The notes: generated by a model not told the origin, from the letters alone. DNA of 15,833 bases from Promethearchaeota archaeon (GCA_030668025.1 DAOUUT010000050.1:1-15833); one strand, 5' to 3'. Shown: positions 7,191 through 15,818, counted from the stretch's first letter. Numbers and translations are program-made.

Positions 7191-9962
7191 TCATCTTCTT
7201 AATAATCTGTGTTTAATCTCTTTATTTTTATATAATAAAATAACGCCTATTGGAATTAATATTGGAACAATATAAAAGAAAAATAAATTAGAAGGTGATA
7301 ATTCTAATCTTACTTCGAAGTAATATTGCACAACAGTTTCACCAAAGCTGTCTCTCAATTCAAATGTATAAGAAACAATTCCAAAATCATAAGGATTTAT
7401 ACTAGGAATTACTTCAGCAACAAGCCTATTAATTCCCGGCCCTAATCCATCAATATTGGTTTCTATAAGAGCTCCATTCATATATAGCTTAAAGGATTCA
7501 GATTGTTCTTGATTGTTTTGAATCTTCATAATAAACTGAGCAGCAACGCCTTGAGAAATAAATTCAGGAAAAAATACGCTTAATATTTCAAATTTTTGAA
7601 TAATTTCAACATAAAATTGTTTAGTGTAAAAGACTGTAGAACCCTTCGAAATTTCCATTGTTACGTTAACAAGATGTGTTTCGTTATCAGTAAGATTCAA
7701 ATTATAATATACGCTTTTGATCTCGTTTTTAGATAAAAGAGTTTCTTCTTTAAGAATTAAGGAATCATCTTCGAAGAAACTCACATTAAACGTTTGAGTG
7801 TTATCGGGTAGAAAATTAATTAAACTCATTGATACTAACGCACTTCCTCCACTTACAATATAACTTTCATAAAGTAAATTTGTATATTCAAATGATTGCC
7901 CAATATCAATAAAGATTATTATTTCTAAATACGTAATGGTTCCGTTTTTGAAAGTAATACTAAACGTATGGGGTCCTATAGTGGCTCCGAGGGTAGTAGC
8001 AAGGTTAAATGAAACATTAGTTAAAACGAGAGTATTAAATGTAATATCTTGAATTTCACTATTTATATTATCCCCTTCCAAGTAGACTGTTAAATTAATG
8101 TCTTTATTGCGGGTGTTATTGACTGGTATTATAATATTTGAAACAGGACCTTGATATAATATGTCTGGTAAACCTTGGATCGAGTGATTTATCAATCCAG
8201 AAATTACATTAAACTGTTTTAGAGTGTGAGCTATGTCAAAATTCGAACAATTAGCAAATAATTGGAGATAATACCCTTTTTCTATTTCGAATGTATCAGT
8301 TATATCGTATAACAAAGTTGTGGAATTTTCAGTCATTTGATGTGTTGTTGTGTCCAAGATTACCTTTTCGGGATTTTTGAAGATATAACTAATATTTGCA
8401 TTGTCAATATTATACTCAATTGTAAATTGCTCATAATTTTTTGTTGTAACATTGTAATATTGATTGGATTTTATGAAAGAATAAATACTGGTAATGTTTA
8501 GGGTGTCTAGATAAAATATATAATCAGGAATTTCATCAGTTACGTTGTAAAACGAGTTTAGCGTTGTACTGTTATATATATCGTATGCGTTTAAATAAGC
8601 CTCACACAGTTTAAGGTTAGCATAGAAATTCTTGTCGTTATCTACTGGATCTATTGATGTTTTATAAGAATTAACCGCTCCATCGTAAAAGTAACTTTCA
8701 AAAGCATTAGATAAATTACAAGCTCTATCGTAATAAGTAATATTTCCAGTATACTCGAATAATTTTAAGCATGCCGACATCATAACAGCATTTGATTCTA
8801 ATTCTATCTCTCCTGTATCTACGTCCCAACCAGCATCACGATTTCTTTCATATGCAGTTCCATTCCATAATACATCTAATTTGTCAAACAAGTAAGTCGC
8901 GTTTTGTAAATAGGTGGAATCCTTTTGCATTCCAGATCCAATCCAATATTCTAATAGAGTTATAATTCCTAAAGCGTTAGTTTGTAAATATTTATAATTA
9001 CTACCTGCCACTTCATAACCCCAAGTAGCATTACTATAATAAGAAAAACCCCCTCCATTTGGAGTATCCCACAGCTTTTCTAAAAGTTTGTTGATTGTAA
9101 TATTTGCCAATTCAAGAGCTCTATCCTTTATAGCATTAGTCGGATCAACCTCTTCGTAAATTCGGTGAATTTGAAGCATAGCTAATACCGCGTTCATATT
9201 ACTTTCTGCGTATTTGTCTGTTGTCGCGTTATGATCGTTGAATCCTTCGTTTGCATCATCCCAAAATTGAGTTGAATTTATTAAATTAAAAATTTCTTCA
9301 ATTGAATCCTTAGGGGAAATGCTATTAATGGTAATATCGTCGATGTCATTGCCAATATTTTCAATTAATAGAGAGATCGGCATAAGATTGTCGGTTAAAT
9401 ATCTTTTTTCGTCAAATATTTGACCCGTAGTGTTATCAACTGCCCTTACGAAACCATAAGCATAATCATAATCGTCAGTACTGTTTTGATACCATAAAGG
9501 TGACTCTTTTAATTTCAAATACGTATCAAACGTTTCATATGCATTCATATCATCTTTTAAAAGGGTTTTATATAGAAGTAAATTGTCAATAGGATACACT
9601 TTATCATCTCCTATATTTATATCTCCTGTATAATTACCTTCTCGAAAATATGTGTTTACATCTAAGGTTAAATCTGATTCATAATTAGCTTTAAAAAAGC
9701 TCCAGAGATCATCAAAATTAACCTTGAATGGGTCTTGAAAAATTTCTGGACCCGCTGCAAGATTTATTTCATCAGCGTTAAATTCAACATTATCCTGAGA
9801 AATCAAATCGTTAGTAGGATTAATCTTTTGAAAATAATTATCATTAAAGTATAATACATTAAATACGAACATAAAAATGAAGAAAGTACATAAAATTACT
9901 TTAGTCTTTCTAAATCCTTTATTTCCTTTCATTTTTAGAGCAAAGACATTGATAAAATTCAT
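7191..9962 (-). CDS. Large surface protein: probable alpha/alpha-toroid domain plus beta-sandwich domains, membrane-anchored
   Basis: The 923-residue protein has an N-terminal hydrophobic segment (about 22-39) after basic residues. A mainly helical region (about 60-510) follows, then about three beta-sandwich units of the CARDB/NEW3 kind (about 560-890), a membrane span at 893-911 and a short basic tail. In the helical part, D-T-P-N-G-G-G-F-S-Y-Y, L-Q-T-N-A-L-G-I-I-T-L-L-E-Y-W and E-S-N-A-V-M-M-S-A-C-L-K-L-F-E-Y-T-G-N recall the helical hairpins of six-hairpin glycosidase, AGE and YyaL-type toroids. I cannot name catalytic residues, so carbohydrate processing or binding is only a possibility. 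Many N-x-S/T sequons suggest glycosylation. It is the first gene of a two-gene operon. The ATG at 9962 is used; an ATG at 9932 would give a more typical signal segment (MKGNKGFRKTK) and cannot be excluded. Confidence 0.82.
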   Translation of the reverse strand: MNFINVFALKMKGNKGFRKTKVILCTFFIFMFVFNVLYFNDNYFQKINPTNDLISQDNVEFNADEINLAAGPEIFQDPFKVNFDDLWSFFKANYESDLTLDVNTYFREGNYTGDINIGDDKVYPIDNLLLYKTLLKDDMNAYETFDTYLKLKESPLWYQNSTDDYDYAYGFVRAVDNTTGQIFDEKRYLTDNLMPISLLIENIGNDIDDITINSISPKDSIEEIFNLINSTQFWDDANEGFNDHNATTDKYAESNMNAVLAMLQIHRIYEEVDPTNAIKDRALELANITINKLLEKLWDTPNGGGFSYYSNATWGYEVAGSNYKYLQTNALGIITLLEYWIGSGMQKDSTYLQNATYLFDKLDVLWNGTAYERNRDAGWDVDTGEIELESNAVMMSACLKLFEYTGNITYYDRACNLSNAFESYFYDGAVNSYKTSIDPVDNDKNFYANLKLCEAYLNAYDIYNSTTLNSFYNVTDEIPDYIFYLDTLNITSIYSFIKSNQYYNVTTKNYEQFTIEYNIDNANISYIFKNPEKVILDTTTHQMTENSTTLLYDITDTFEIEKGYYLQLFANCSNFDIAHTLKQFNVISGLINHSIQGLPDILYQGPVSNIIIPVNNTRNKDINLTVYLEGDNINSEIQDITFNTLVLTNVSFNLATTLGATIGPHTFSITFKNGTITYLEIIIFIDIGQSFEYTNLLYESYIVSGGSALVSMSLINFLPDNTQTFNVSFFEDDSLILKEETLLSKNEIKSVYYNLNLTDNETHLVNVTMEISKGSTVFYTKQFYVEIIQKFEILSVFFPEFISQGVAAQFIMKIQNNQEQSESFKLYMNGALIETNIDGLGPGINRLVAEVIPSINPYDFGIVSYTFELRDSFGETVVQYYFEVRLELSPSNLFFFYIVPILIPIGVILLYKNKEIKHRLLRR

Positions 9963-9997
9963 AATAAATCTTTTAATTATTTTTTAATATCAGTATA

Positions 9998-10005
9998 GTT
10001 TTTAA
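9998..10005 (-). promoter_or_regulatory. Possible TATA box of the surface-protein operon
   Basis: On the minus strand TTTAAAAA lies about 40 bases before the ATG at 9962, which would give a leader of about 15 bases. Weak, because such strings are common here. Confidence 0.3.
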
Positions 10006-10079
10006 AAAAATGTTCTTCTCTTTAATATTTTTTTCTGATTACCTCAGTTATTTAAGATATTTCAACTTTATTTTTTTTC

Positions 10080-11564
10080 TTAATTTTTATTGATTATTTT
10101 CAGAATTTCTGAAATTGATACTCTCTTTTGATCCATAGTGTCTCTATATCTAAGGGTAACCGTATTATCGTCTAAAGAATCGTAATCTATAGTTATGCAA
10201 TAAGGCGTTCCTAACTCGTCTTGTCGTCTATATCTCTTTCCAATTGATCCTGCTGAATCAAAAAATGAAGTATTTCGATTGTCAAGTATTTCTTTATGTA
10301 CTTTTTTCGCCAATTCTACAATATTTTCTTTATTTCTTGCTAGCGGAAATACTGCAACGAGGTTAGGAGCAAGTTGAGGATTTAACTTCAAAATTATTCT
10401 CTCATCCTCAACATTAAAGGTAGTTTCAAGGAGGGTGTATATAATTCTATCGGGACCAAAAGCAATTTCAAGAATTTGGGGGATTTCTTTTAAATTCGTA
10501 TCCGTACTCATTGGAATTTCAAAATTTTGATTTGAAAAGCTTCCATGCCTTTTTAAATCGTAGTCTGTTCTATCGTGAATTCCACAAATTTCTACCCATC
10601 CATATTGTTTAGTGTTAATTTCTAAATCCCACGCATCATCTGCATAGTGAGCCATTTCATTGGGAGAATGTTGCCTAAATCTAATGGTTTCCTCCGGAAA
10701 TCCCAATTTCGAGATGAGGTAATATCCTAAAAATAGGCAATAGGCAAAAGCAGGTTTTTTAAGAATGCCTGTGTTTATGGCTTCTTCTAGTGATATGCTG
10801 CTTGGAATAACAATTTTATTTTCTTGTGATTTCCAGTCCAATAATGGTAATTTGGTACTCTTTATCTCTTCAAATTCTTCAAAATTCATTTCTTGCTCTT
10901 TCCCTATGAATAGCTGGATTTCAAATTGTTCGAAAGCTCTCATACGAAGAACTTGTTGTCGAGGAGATATTTCGTTTCTATAAGCCTTTCCGTATTGGAA
11001 AACTTTTAGAGGGTATTGCCTTCGTGCGTCCTGGTTCAAGCGATTGAACAATAAGTACGTTGTTGTTGCGGTTTCTGGCCGTAAATAAGCGGTAACATTA
11101 TTACCGACCGATGTTTTTAACATTAAATTGTATTCTTCAATTTTTCCAAATGGAGTATCACATTTTAGGCAAGTAAATCCATGCTGTTTTATTAATTTGT
11201 CCATATCTTCAAAAGATAACCCATCAATCGTTTGATTTGGAAGTTGTTCTTGGAGAAATTTATCGGCTCTTATCATCGTATTACACTTTTTACAACGGAT
11301 TACGGGATCAATAAAACGTTCTAAATGTCCTGATGCCTCCCATACGATTTTAGGTAAAATTTCAGGACATTCGACTTCACTAAAACCAAAAGCTCGGAGT
11401 TCGCGCCTAAAAGTTGAAATTACATTATTTTTTAATGCTTTTCCAGCCGGGCCGTACGAATAAAATCCCGCTAAGCCGCCATATATTTCTGGAAAAGGCC
11501 CCCAAATAAATCCACGTCGTCGAAGTAATGAATTAAATGTATCAATATTGTCCTCGATCTTCAT
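10080..11564 (-). CDS. glyS: Glycyl-tRNA synthetase (class II, alpha2 archaeal/eukaryotic type)
   Basis: The enzyme charges tRNA-Gly with glycine using ATP, in the cytoplasm. The 494-residue protein begins F-N-S-L-L-R-R-R-G-F-I-W-G-P, followed by the Y-G-G-L-A-G-F-Y-S-Y-G-P-A-G glycyl signature. A zinc site is formed by CKKC (C91, C94) and CLKC (C132, C135). Motif 2 is Y-R-N-E-I-S-P-R at 195-202, then R-M-R-A-F-E-Q-F-E-I. R-T-D-Y-D-L and the motif 3 segment F-G-P-D-R-I-I-Y follow. The C-terminal anticodon-binding domain has I-G-K-R-Y-R-R-Q-D-E-L-G-T-P-Y-C and T-V-T-L-R-Y-R-D-T-M-D-Q. It is shorter than many archaeal versions (about 570 residues, from memory), apparently through a reduced insertion after motif 2. 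It stands alone, 117 bases before the surface-protein operon. The ATG at 11564 fits the family N terminus. In some lineages the same enzyme is called glyQS. Confidence 0.97.
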   Translation of the reverse strand: MKIEDNIDTFNSLLRRRGFIWGPFPEIYGGLAGFYSYGPAGKALKNNVISTFRRELRAFGFSEVECPEILPKIVWEASGHLERFIDPVIRCKKCNTMIRADKFLQEQLPNQTIDGLSFEDMDKLIKQHGFTCLKCDTPFGKIEEYNLMLKTSVGNNVTAYLRPETATTTYLLFNRLNQDARRQYPLKVFQYGKAYRNEISPRQQVLRMRAFEQFEIQLFIGKEQEMNFEEFEEIKSTKLPLLDWKSQENKIVIPSSISLEEAINTGILKKPAFAYCLFLGYYLISKLGFPEETIRFRQHSPNEMAHYADDAWDLEINTKQYGWVEICGIHDRTDYDLKRHGSFSNQNFEIPMSTDTNLKEIPQILEIAFGPDRIIYTLLETTFNVEDERIILKLNPQLAPNLVAVFPLARNKENIVELAKKVHKEILDNRNTSFFDSAGSIGKRYRRQDELGTPYCITIDYDSLDDNTVTLRYRDTMDQKRVSISEILKIINKN

Positions 11565-11769
11565 TTTTAATCAAAACTTTACAATAATAGTTTTTAGAAT
11601 AATCGATAATATTTGTATTTTAAGATTATTCCTTAGTTTGGATACAGCAATCAGTTTTGAGATTCTATTTTTTAATATAAATTTTTATATAACTAAAAGA
11701 TAGTATTATTATAATTTTAAGTTATTAAATCAAATTATTTTGTAGAATTAAATTGGTGCTTGATCAAAT

Positions 11770-12624
11770 ATGATTTTTCAAGGGAATTTCCAGTACTTCG
11801 ATATTTGGGACTCAATAGAGTCGGGCCTTTATTACGCAATAGTAGGTTTTTATTTTCTCATATTTGCATATTTCCTATTAATGAGATTTAGAACATCTAA
11901 GAAATTCTATTGGTTTTACTTCTCATTATTATTTCTGTTCTTAGCGATAGGGAGAGTATTTTTTATTGTGTATTATTTCTATGCACCTGAATTAGAAGGA
12001 ACGATGTCTAATTTAGAGTTAGTAGGATTAATGATGGTGCTATATCGATTTGCTACATTTTCGACTTGGTTGGGTATAGCTTGTTTGATGGGCGCTTTTG
12101 GTACTCTGATTTTTCCTCCATTTACTGAAGAAGAAAAGCCATCAGAAAAGGAAGATTTAAAATCCAAAGTTAAAACGCTTTTAAAAAAAAATCGTATTAG
12201 AATTTCACTTAAGATCTTCCTGATTCTCTTCCCAATTGTAATTGGAATTCTCGCACTTACTTTACCTGACTCACTTTTTATGGATCCCGATTTTAATGAA
12301 GCTCCTTATAGCGTAGGAATTGAATTAATAACTATATTTGGGTACCCCGCAGGTAGATTTGTACTTAACTTTATTTTATTACCTTTGATGGTGTTACTCA
12401 TTCCAATCCTATTTGTGTATTTAGCTTTAAAAACATTTGGAGTCCTAAGGAGATCTTACGCCTTAAACGCACTAGGGTTTTTCATCTATTTCTTCGGAAG
12501 AATAGCTCAAGGCTTAATGGAAACATTGGGGTTTTACCACGTAAGAGCTACTTTGCCTCCGTTATTGATCTTACTATCATTGTTAATTATAGTAATTGCC
12601 AACCATTACGAACAACTTAAATAA
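11770..12624 (+). CDS. Seven-transmembrane protein of unknown function
   Basis: I do not recognise this 284-residue protein. Seven hydrophobic spans are visible at about 18-39, 47-71, 84-115 (long, may be kinked), 146-166, 194-220, 231-254 and 262-278. Positive charges gather in the loops after spans 1 (R-T-S-K-K), 3 (117-145, lysine-rich) and 5 (K-T-F-G-V-L-R-R). The loop after span 4 is acidic and the N terminus is neutral to acidic. By the positive-inside rule this gives N-out, C-in topology. Span 7 has no lysine, so it is not a rhodopsin. There is no kinase or other soluble domain, and the C terminus ends soon after span 7. The ATG at 11770 is preceded by a weak GGTG at 11755. It is transcribed alone, with T runs after its stop. 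A sensor or transport role is possible but unproven. Confidence 0.8.
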   Translation: MIFQGNFQYFDIWDSIESGLYYAIVGFYFLIFAYFLLMRFRTSKKFYWFYFSLLFLFLAIGRVFFIVYYFYAPELEGTMSNLELVGLMMVLYRFATFSTWLGIACLMGAFGTLIFPPFTEEEKPSEKEDLKSKVKTLLKKNRIRISLKIFLILFPIVIGILALTLPDSLFMDPDFNEAPYSVGIELITIFGYPAGRFVLNFILLPLMVLLIPILFVYLALKTFGVLRRSYALNALGFFIYFFGRIAQGLMETLGFYHVRATLPPLLILLSLLIIVIANHYEQLK

Positions 12625-12633
12625 ATCTCTAAA

Positions 12634-12655
12634 TTTTTCTTTTTCAATTCTTTTT
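12634..12655 (+). terminator. T-rich terminator after the 7TM gene
   Basis: Three runs of five T (12634-12638, 12640-12644 and 12651-12655) begin about ten bases after the stop codon, without a hairpin. This is the usual archaeal type. Confidence 0.45.
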
Positions 12656-12750
12656 AATGAAAAATTTGAAAATCAATACAAAAAAAATAGAATTTTTAGT
12701 AATGATTAATTAGATATTTTTAATCAGTAATAATTTACCAAATTAAAATT

Positions 12751-12755
12751 GGGAG
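12751..12755 (+). promoter_or_regulatory. Shine-Dalgarno site of the coiled-coil protein gene
   Basis: GGGAG ends ten bases before the ATG at 12766. It is the clearest Shine-Dalgarno-like site in the window, where most genes have none, and it supports the chosen start. Confidence 0.5.
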
Positions 12756-12765
12756 AGCTCATTTT

Positions 12766-14403
12766 ATGTCAATCCATGGCAATCAGCAAATCTTACCTTT
12801 ATTTACTACTCGTCAAAATTTACCACCAATTAAAGAATATGACGAATTAGCATTAGCGTTTTATTTGTTAACAAAAAATTTTAAAAACGATGAGAGAGTT
12901 ATATCATTTTCTAGATTATTATGGCCATTTCTTTGTGTCCAAGGTGCTATTGGTACACATATTGTTTTAGATGGGCTAGAGGTTTTTTCAAAAAAAGGAA
13001 AGCTTTCTAACCCTCCAAGACAGCCTGTAATAGGGCACCATTTAAGAAATATTGAGAATTTTACAAAATTTGAGCAATTAAACAAAATTATCGAAGTTTT
13101 ATCTTATATTGATAAAGAAGCAGAAGAAATTGGTCTAAAGGAAGATTCAAAATTTCAAAAGTTAAAAATTAACGCATTAGTTAATCCAGAATTCCTTCAA
13201 ACTTTAACAAAGTTATTACCGTTAGTAGAATTCAAGCCTATTACGGATTATATGCCTTTAGAGACGAATTTTACTACTGAACAGGCTTTAGATATTGCGG
13301 AAAAATATCGATATTTAATTGATTATATGAAAGGAAATGCTTTAAGATGGGACACTCAGATTGAATTAATTGGGAAAGAAGTAGACAAATGGTTAATTGA
13401 TTTAAATGTTCAATTAAAAGATATAAATACCCGTTACTCATCTCAAATAAATAAGACATCCCAAAAAATTGACTCTAATCAGATGAAAGATCAAATTGCA
13501 TTAGAAAGCGATAAAAGTGATCAATGGAAAGTTAATGAAAAAAGGAAAGTAATTGAAAATATATCAGTATTATTTAAGACAGCTGAAAGGCAATTAGAAG
13601 ATATTACTAAAAAGAACAAATTCTATACCCAAAGTGAGATATTAAAGAGTAAAGTTTTTAATGATCTTACTGAACCTTTTGAGAAACATTTCAGGTATTT
13701 GATAAATGAAGGCAATAATTTTGTTAGTATGATAACTTCACTAACTCAAAATTATATGGAGTTAAAAGAACGAGCGTTCCAAATTGATATGGAAGCAAAG
13801 AAAAAATTAGAGGTGTTTGGTTCGTCGTTAGATCTTAAGTTAAAAGATAGAGATAAAGATTTATCTGCTTTTGAAAAAGAAAAACAAGAAACAATTTCGG
13901 AAATTGAGTCTATCCAAATAAGGATAGAAGAGCTGTATTCACAAATAAAAAATATTATTCGAACTAGTAATGGAAATTGTCTGCAAGAAGCAAAAAACTT
14001 ATTATCTTGGTCATTAAACGACAATCAATCAGAACTATTTTCCCGACCAATTCAGTGGGTTTACATGCCATTATATGTTATGTTTATTGAAAATAAAGAT
14101 ACGATGGAAGAAAAAATGGATCTAGTTCTCCCAGGTATCGTTACAAATGATCCAAATAATATATATCAAGAAATTTCTAATACAATGGTTAATTTTAAAA
14201 AAACACTCAATGATAGAATTGAAGAAGACATGTCTTTAAGATCTAATTTTGAATTTTCGAGCGAAAATAAAAATCTTATTGATGATAAAAGTTTAGCCAA
14301 AAAAATTCAGCAAGGAATCTCTATTTTAAGAAGTCGTGCTATAATAAATGATGAAATCGAAAACACCATAAGAAGTAATTTAAATTTAATATTAAAACCC
14401 TAA
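12766..14403 (+). CDS. Coiled-coil protein of unknown function (545 aa)
   Basis: I do not recognise the family. The N-terminal part (about 1-110) looks globular, with a distinctive F-S-R-L-L-W-P-F-L-C-V-Q-G-A-I-G-T-H segment near residues 46-63 and N-P-P-R-Q-P-V-I-G-H-H after it. The middle is charged and helical. Heptad-like coiled-coil stretches lie at about 205-240 and 325-401, the latter E/K-rich and ending in an E-E-L-Y-S-Q-I-K-N-I-I helix. A second globular part (about 410-460) contains L-L-S-W-S-L-N-D-N and S-R-P-I-Q-W-V-Y-M-P-L-Y-V. No signal peptide, membrane span, nucleotide-binding loop or zinc motif is seen, so it is probably cytoplasmic. The layout of two globular ends around a coiled coil could suit a scaffold or structural role (inference). 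The GGGAG at 12751 supports the start. The first GNAT gene follows after 17 bases, so the two are probably one operon. Confidence 0.85.
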   Translation: MSIHGNQQILPLFTTRQNLPPIKEYDELALAFYLLTKNFKNDERVISFSRLLWPFLCVQGAIGTHIVLDGLEVFSKKGKLSNPPRQPVIGHHLRNIENFTKFEQLNKIIEVLSYIDKEAEEIGLKEDSKFQKLKINALVNPEFLQTLTKLLPLVEFKPITDYMPLETNFTTEQALDIAEKYRYLIDYMKGNALRWDTQIELIGKEVDKWLIDLNVQLKDINTRYSSQINKTSQKIDSNQMKDQIALESDKSDQWKVNEKRKVIENISVLFKTAERQLEDITKKNKFYTQSEILKSKVFNDLTEPFEKHFRYLINEGNNFVSMITSLTQNYMELKERAFQIDMEAKKKLEVFGSSLDLKLKDRDKDLSAFEKEKQETISEIESIQIRIEELYSQIKNIIRTSNGNCLQEAKNLLSWSLNDNQSELFSRPIQWVYMPLYVMFIENKDTMEEKMDLVLPGIVTNDPNNIYQEISNTMVNFKKTLNDRIEEDMSLRSNFEFSSENKNLIDDKSLAKKIQQGISILRSRAIINDEIENTIRSNLNLILKP

Positions 14404-14420
14404 ATCTCCTTTTGAATAAG

Positions 14421-15086
14421 ATGAGTCGAAAAGGCAAAGGTTTGAAGAATAAACTGGATTTTAAAAAGAAAGCCTTAAGAACTTATTTTTTACACATTGA
14501 AGAAAGTGGTAAAAAGGGTGAAATTAGCAAAATCCAAAAAGAGATTCTCGATCAGGGGATGGTTTATCTCCAAATGAGATTACCTATTAACAAAATTACT
14601 AAAGAATATGAGAATTCCTTAAAAGAAAAGATTGAACATAAGATTTTTCACGCTAAAATCCGTGAAGCAACAGAAAAAGACCTTGCAACCGTGAAAAATA
14701 TCTATAATAGAGCTTGGTTAACATCTAATACTCCTTTTAGACCTATCGAAAAAGATTCTCTAAAAAAAATATTTAACGACCCAGACACAGTTTTTCTTAT
14801 AGCAAAGATTTACAATATTGATGGAGGGTTTATTATTTTAGACTTTGAAGGTGAAAATAAAGAATTTGGTGTTATAGCAGGGCTTGGGGTCCTACCGCGC
14901 TTTCAAGGTAAGGGATTAGGTACGATATTAGGTATGGCGGCATGGAACTTTTTTAAAGAGAAGGGCTTGAAGGAATTAAGGTGTGAAGTTTATAAGGATA
15001 ATCAAATATCTTATAATTTTATTAAAGGATTAAATTTCGAAGAATTTGGAAAAAAGTCTTATCGCAAAGAAGATTTTGAGTTATAA
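14421..15086 (+). CDS. GNAT-family N-acetyltransferase, first tandem copy
   Basis: A probable acetyl-CoA-dependent N-acyltransferase; the substrate is unknown. In the 221-residue protein a basic, helical N-terminal extension (about 1-75) precedes a GNAT domain (about 76-215). Motif A, the acetyl-CoA pyrophosphate loop, is Q-G-K-G-L-G at 162-167 after the strand A-G-L-G-V-L. Motif B is E-L-R-C-E-V-Y-K-D-N-Q-I-S-Y-N-F near 185-200, ending G-L-N-F-E-E-F-G. I use the ATG at 14421, 17 bases after the coiled-coil gene. A TTG at 14412 would add three residues (M-N-K) and cannot be ruled out; no Shine-Dalgarno is seen. The protein is a paralogue of the next gene: by my manual count about 91 of 144 positions are identical across the gapless GNAT part. 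Small molecules, ribosomal proteins and N-termini are all possible targets. Confidence 0.9.
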   Translation: MSRKGKGLKNKLDFKKKALRTYFLHIEESGKKGEISKIQKEILDQGMVYLQMRLPINKITKEYENSLKEKIEHKIFHAKIREATEKDLATVKNIYNRAWLTSNTPFRPIEKDSLKKIFNDPDTVFLIAKIYNIDGGFIILDFEGENKEFGVIAGLGVLPRFQGKGLGTILGMAAWNFFKEKGLKELRCEVYKDNQISYNFIKGLNFEEFGKKSYRKEDFEL

Positions 15087-15096
15087 AATTATTACT

Positions 15097-15120
15097 TCAA
15101 AAAACTTTTTAATTTTTTGA
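15097..15120 (+). terminator. Possible AT hairpin terminator between the GNAT genes
   Basis: TCAAAAAA (15097-15104) and TTTTTTGA (15113-15120) form a perfect 8-bp stem with an 8-base loop, just after the first GNAT stop. The T runs alone could end transcription. If it works, the second GNAT has its own promoter. Confidence 0.35.
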
Positions 15121-15170
15121 TCATTTAATAATACTAGTTGATTAATTCAATTAATAAAATCTAACATATC

Positions 15171-15818
15171 ATGACAGAATCAAAAATAAGTTTAAAGAAA
15201 AGAAAGGTTCGTAGCTTTTTCCTGGCGTTTGAAAAAAAATATAAAACAGAAGAAGAAATCGAGAACGAATTAGCTACAACGGGAATGGAGTACATTCAAA
15301 TGAAATTACCCGTTGATAAAATTACGCCCGAATTTGAGAAAATGCTTACAGAAAAAGTGGAGCGTAATATACTTCGAGCCAAAATAAGAGAAGCTAAAGT
15401 AGAAGATTTAGAGAGTGTAAAATATCTCTATAACAGATCATGGTTAACATCAAGCACACCATACTCTATGATATCCTTTGAATCTTTAAAGACTATTTTA
15501 GAATATCCAGAAACAATAATTTTAATCGCTAGGGTCTATGGGTCCGATGCCGCATTTGTTATACTAGACTTTGAAGGACCAAAAAATGAATATGGTATAA
15601 TCGCAGGACTAGGAGTAATCCCTCGTTTTCAACGTAAAGGGCTTGGAACAGTTATAGGTATGGCAGCATGGAATTATTTTAAAAAGAAAGGCGTCAAAGA
15701 GCTTAGATGTGAAGTGTATAAAGATAATATAGTGTCTTATAACTTCATAAAATCTATTGGATTCGAGGAATTTGGCAGAAAAGTTTATAAAAGTGATGAT
15801 TTTGATATTAACTCCTAA
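15171..15818 (+). CDS. GNAT-family N-acetyltransferase, second tandem copy
   Basis: The 215-residue protein has the same layout as its upstream neighbour. The basic helical N-terminal extension is at about 1-68, and the GNAT domain at about 69-207. The acetyl-CoA loop is Q-R-K-G-L-G at 154-159, and K-E-L-R-C-E-V-Y-K-D-N with S-Y-N-F-I-K follows. The two copies also share N-terminal landmarks (G-M-x-Y-x-Q-M-x-L-P and K-I-T-x-E/F in the extension, A-K-I-R-E-A at the junction), so the extension was duplicated along with the catalytic domain. The motif A residue after Q is R here and G in the first copy. The ATG at 15171 is clear and complete to the TAA at 15818. An 84-base gap with a possible terminator and a TTTAATAATA TATA-like string (near 15124) suggests separate transcription. 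The acyl acceptor is unknown. Confidence 0.9.
   Translation: MTESKISLKKRKVRSFFLAFEKKYKTEEEIENELATTGMEYIQMKLPVDKITPEFEKMLTEKVERNILRAKIREAKVEDLESVKYLYNRSWLTSSTPYSMISFESLKTILEYPETIILIARVYGSDAAFVILDFEGPKNEYGIIAGLGVIPRFQRKGLGTVIGMAAWNYFKKKGVKELRCEVYKDNIVSYNFIKSIGFEEFGRKVYKSDDFDINS

Noticed and set aside
11565..11769. tRNA or other structured RNA in the largest intergenic gaps
   Set aside because: I found no T-loop, anticodon arm or CCA-like pattern in the gaps at 11565-11769, 9963-10079 or 12625-12765; they are A/T-rich promoter-like DNA.
11770..12624. Microbial rhodopsin or heliorhodopsin
   Set aside because: The seventh span (about 262-278) contains no lysine for retinal, and no rhodopsin motif is visible.
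12691..12735. Imperfect direct repeat TAATGATTAAT / TAATCAGTAATAAT before the coiled-coil gene
   Set aside because: The copies match poorly and are A/T-dominated, so chance is likely.
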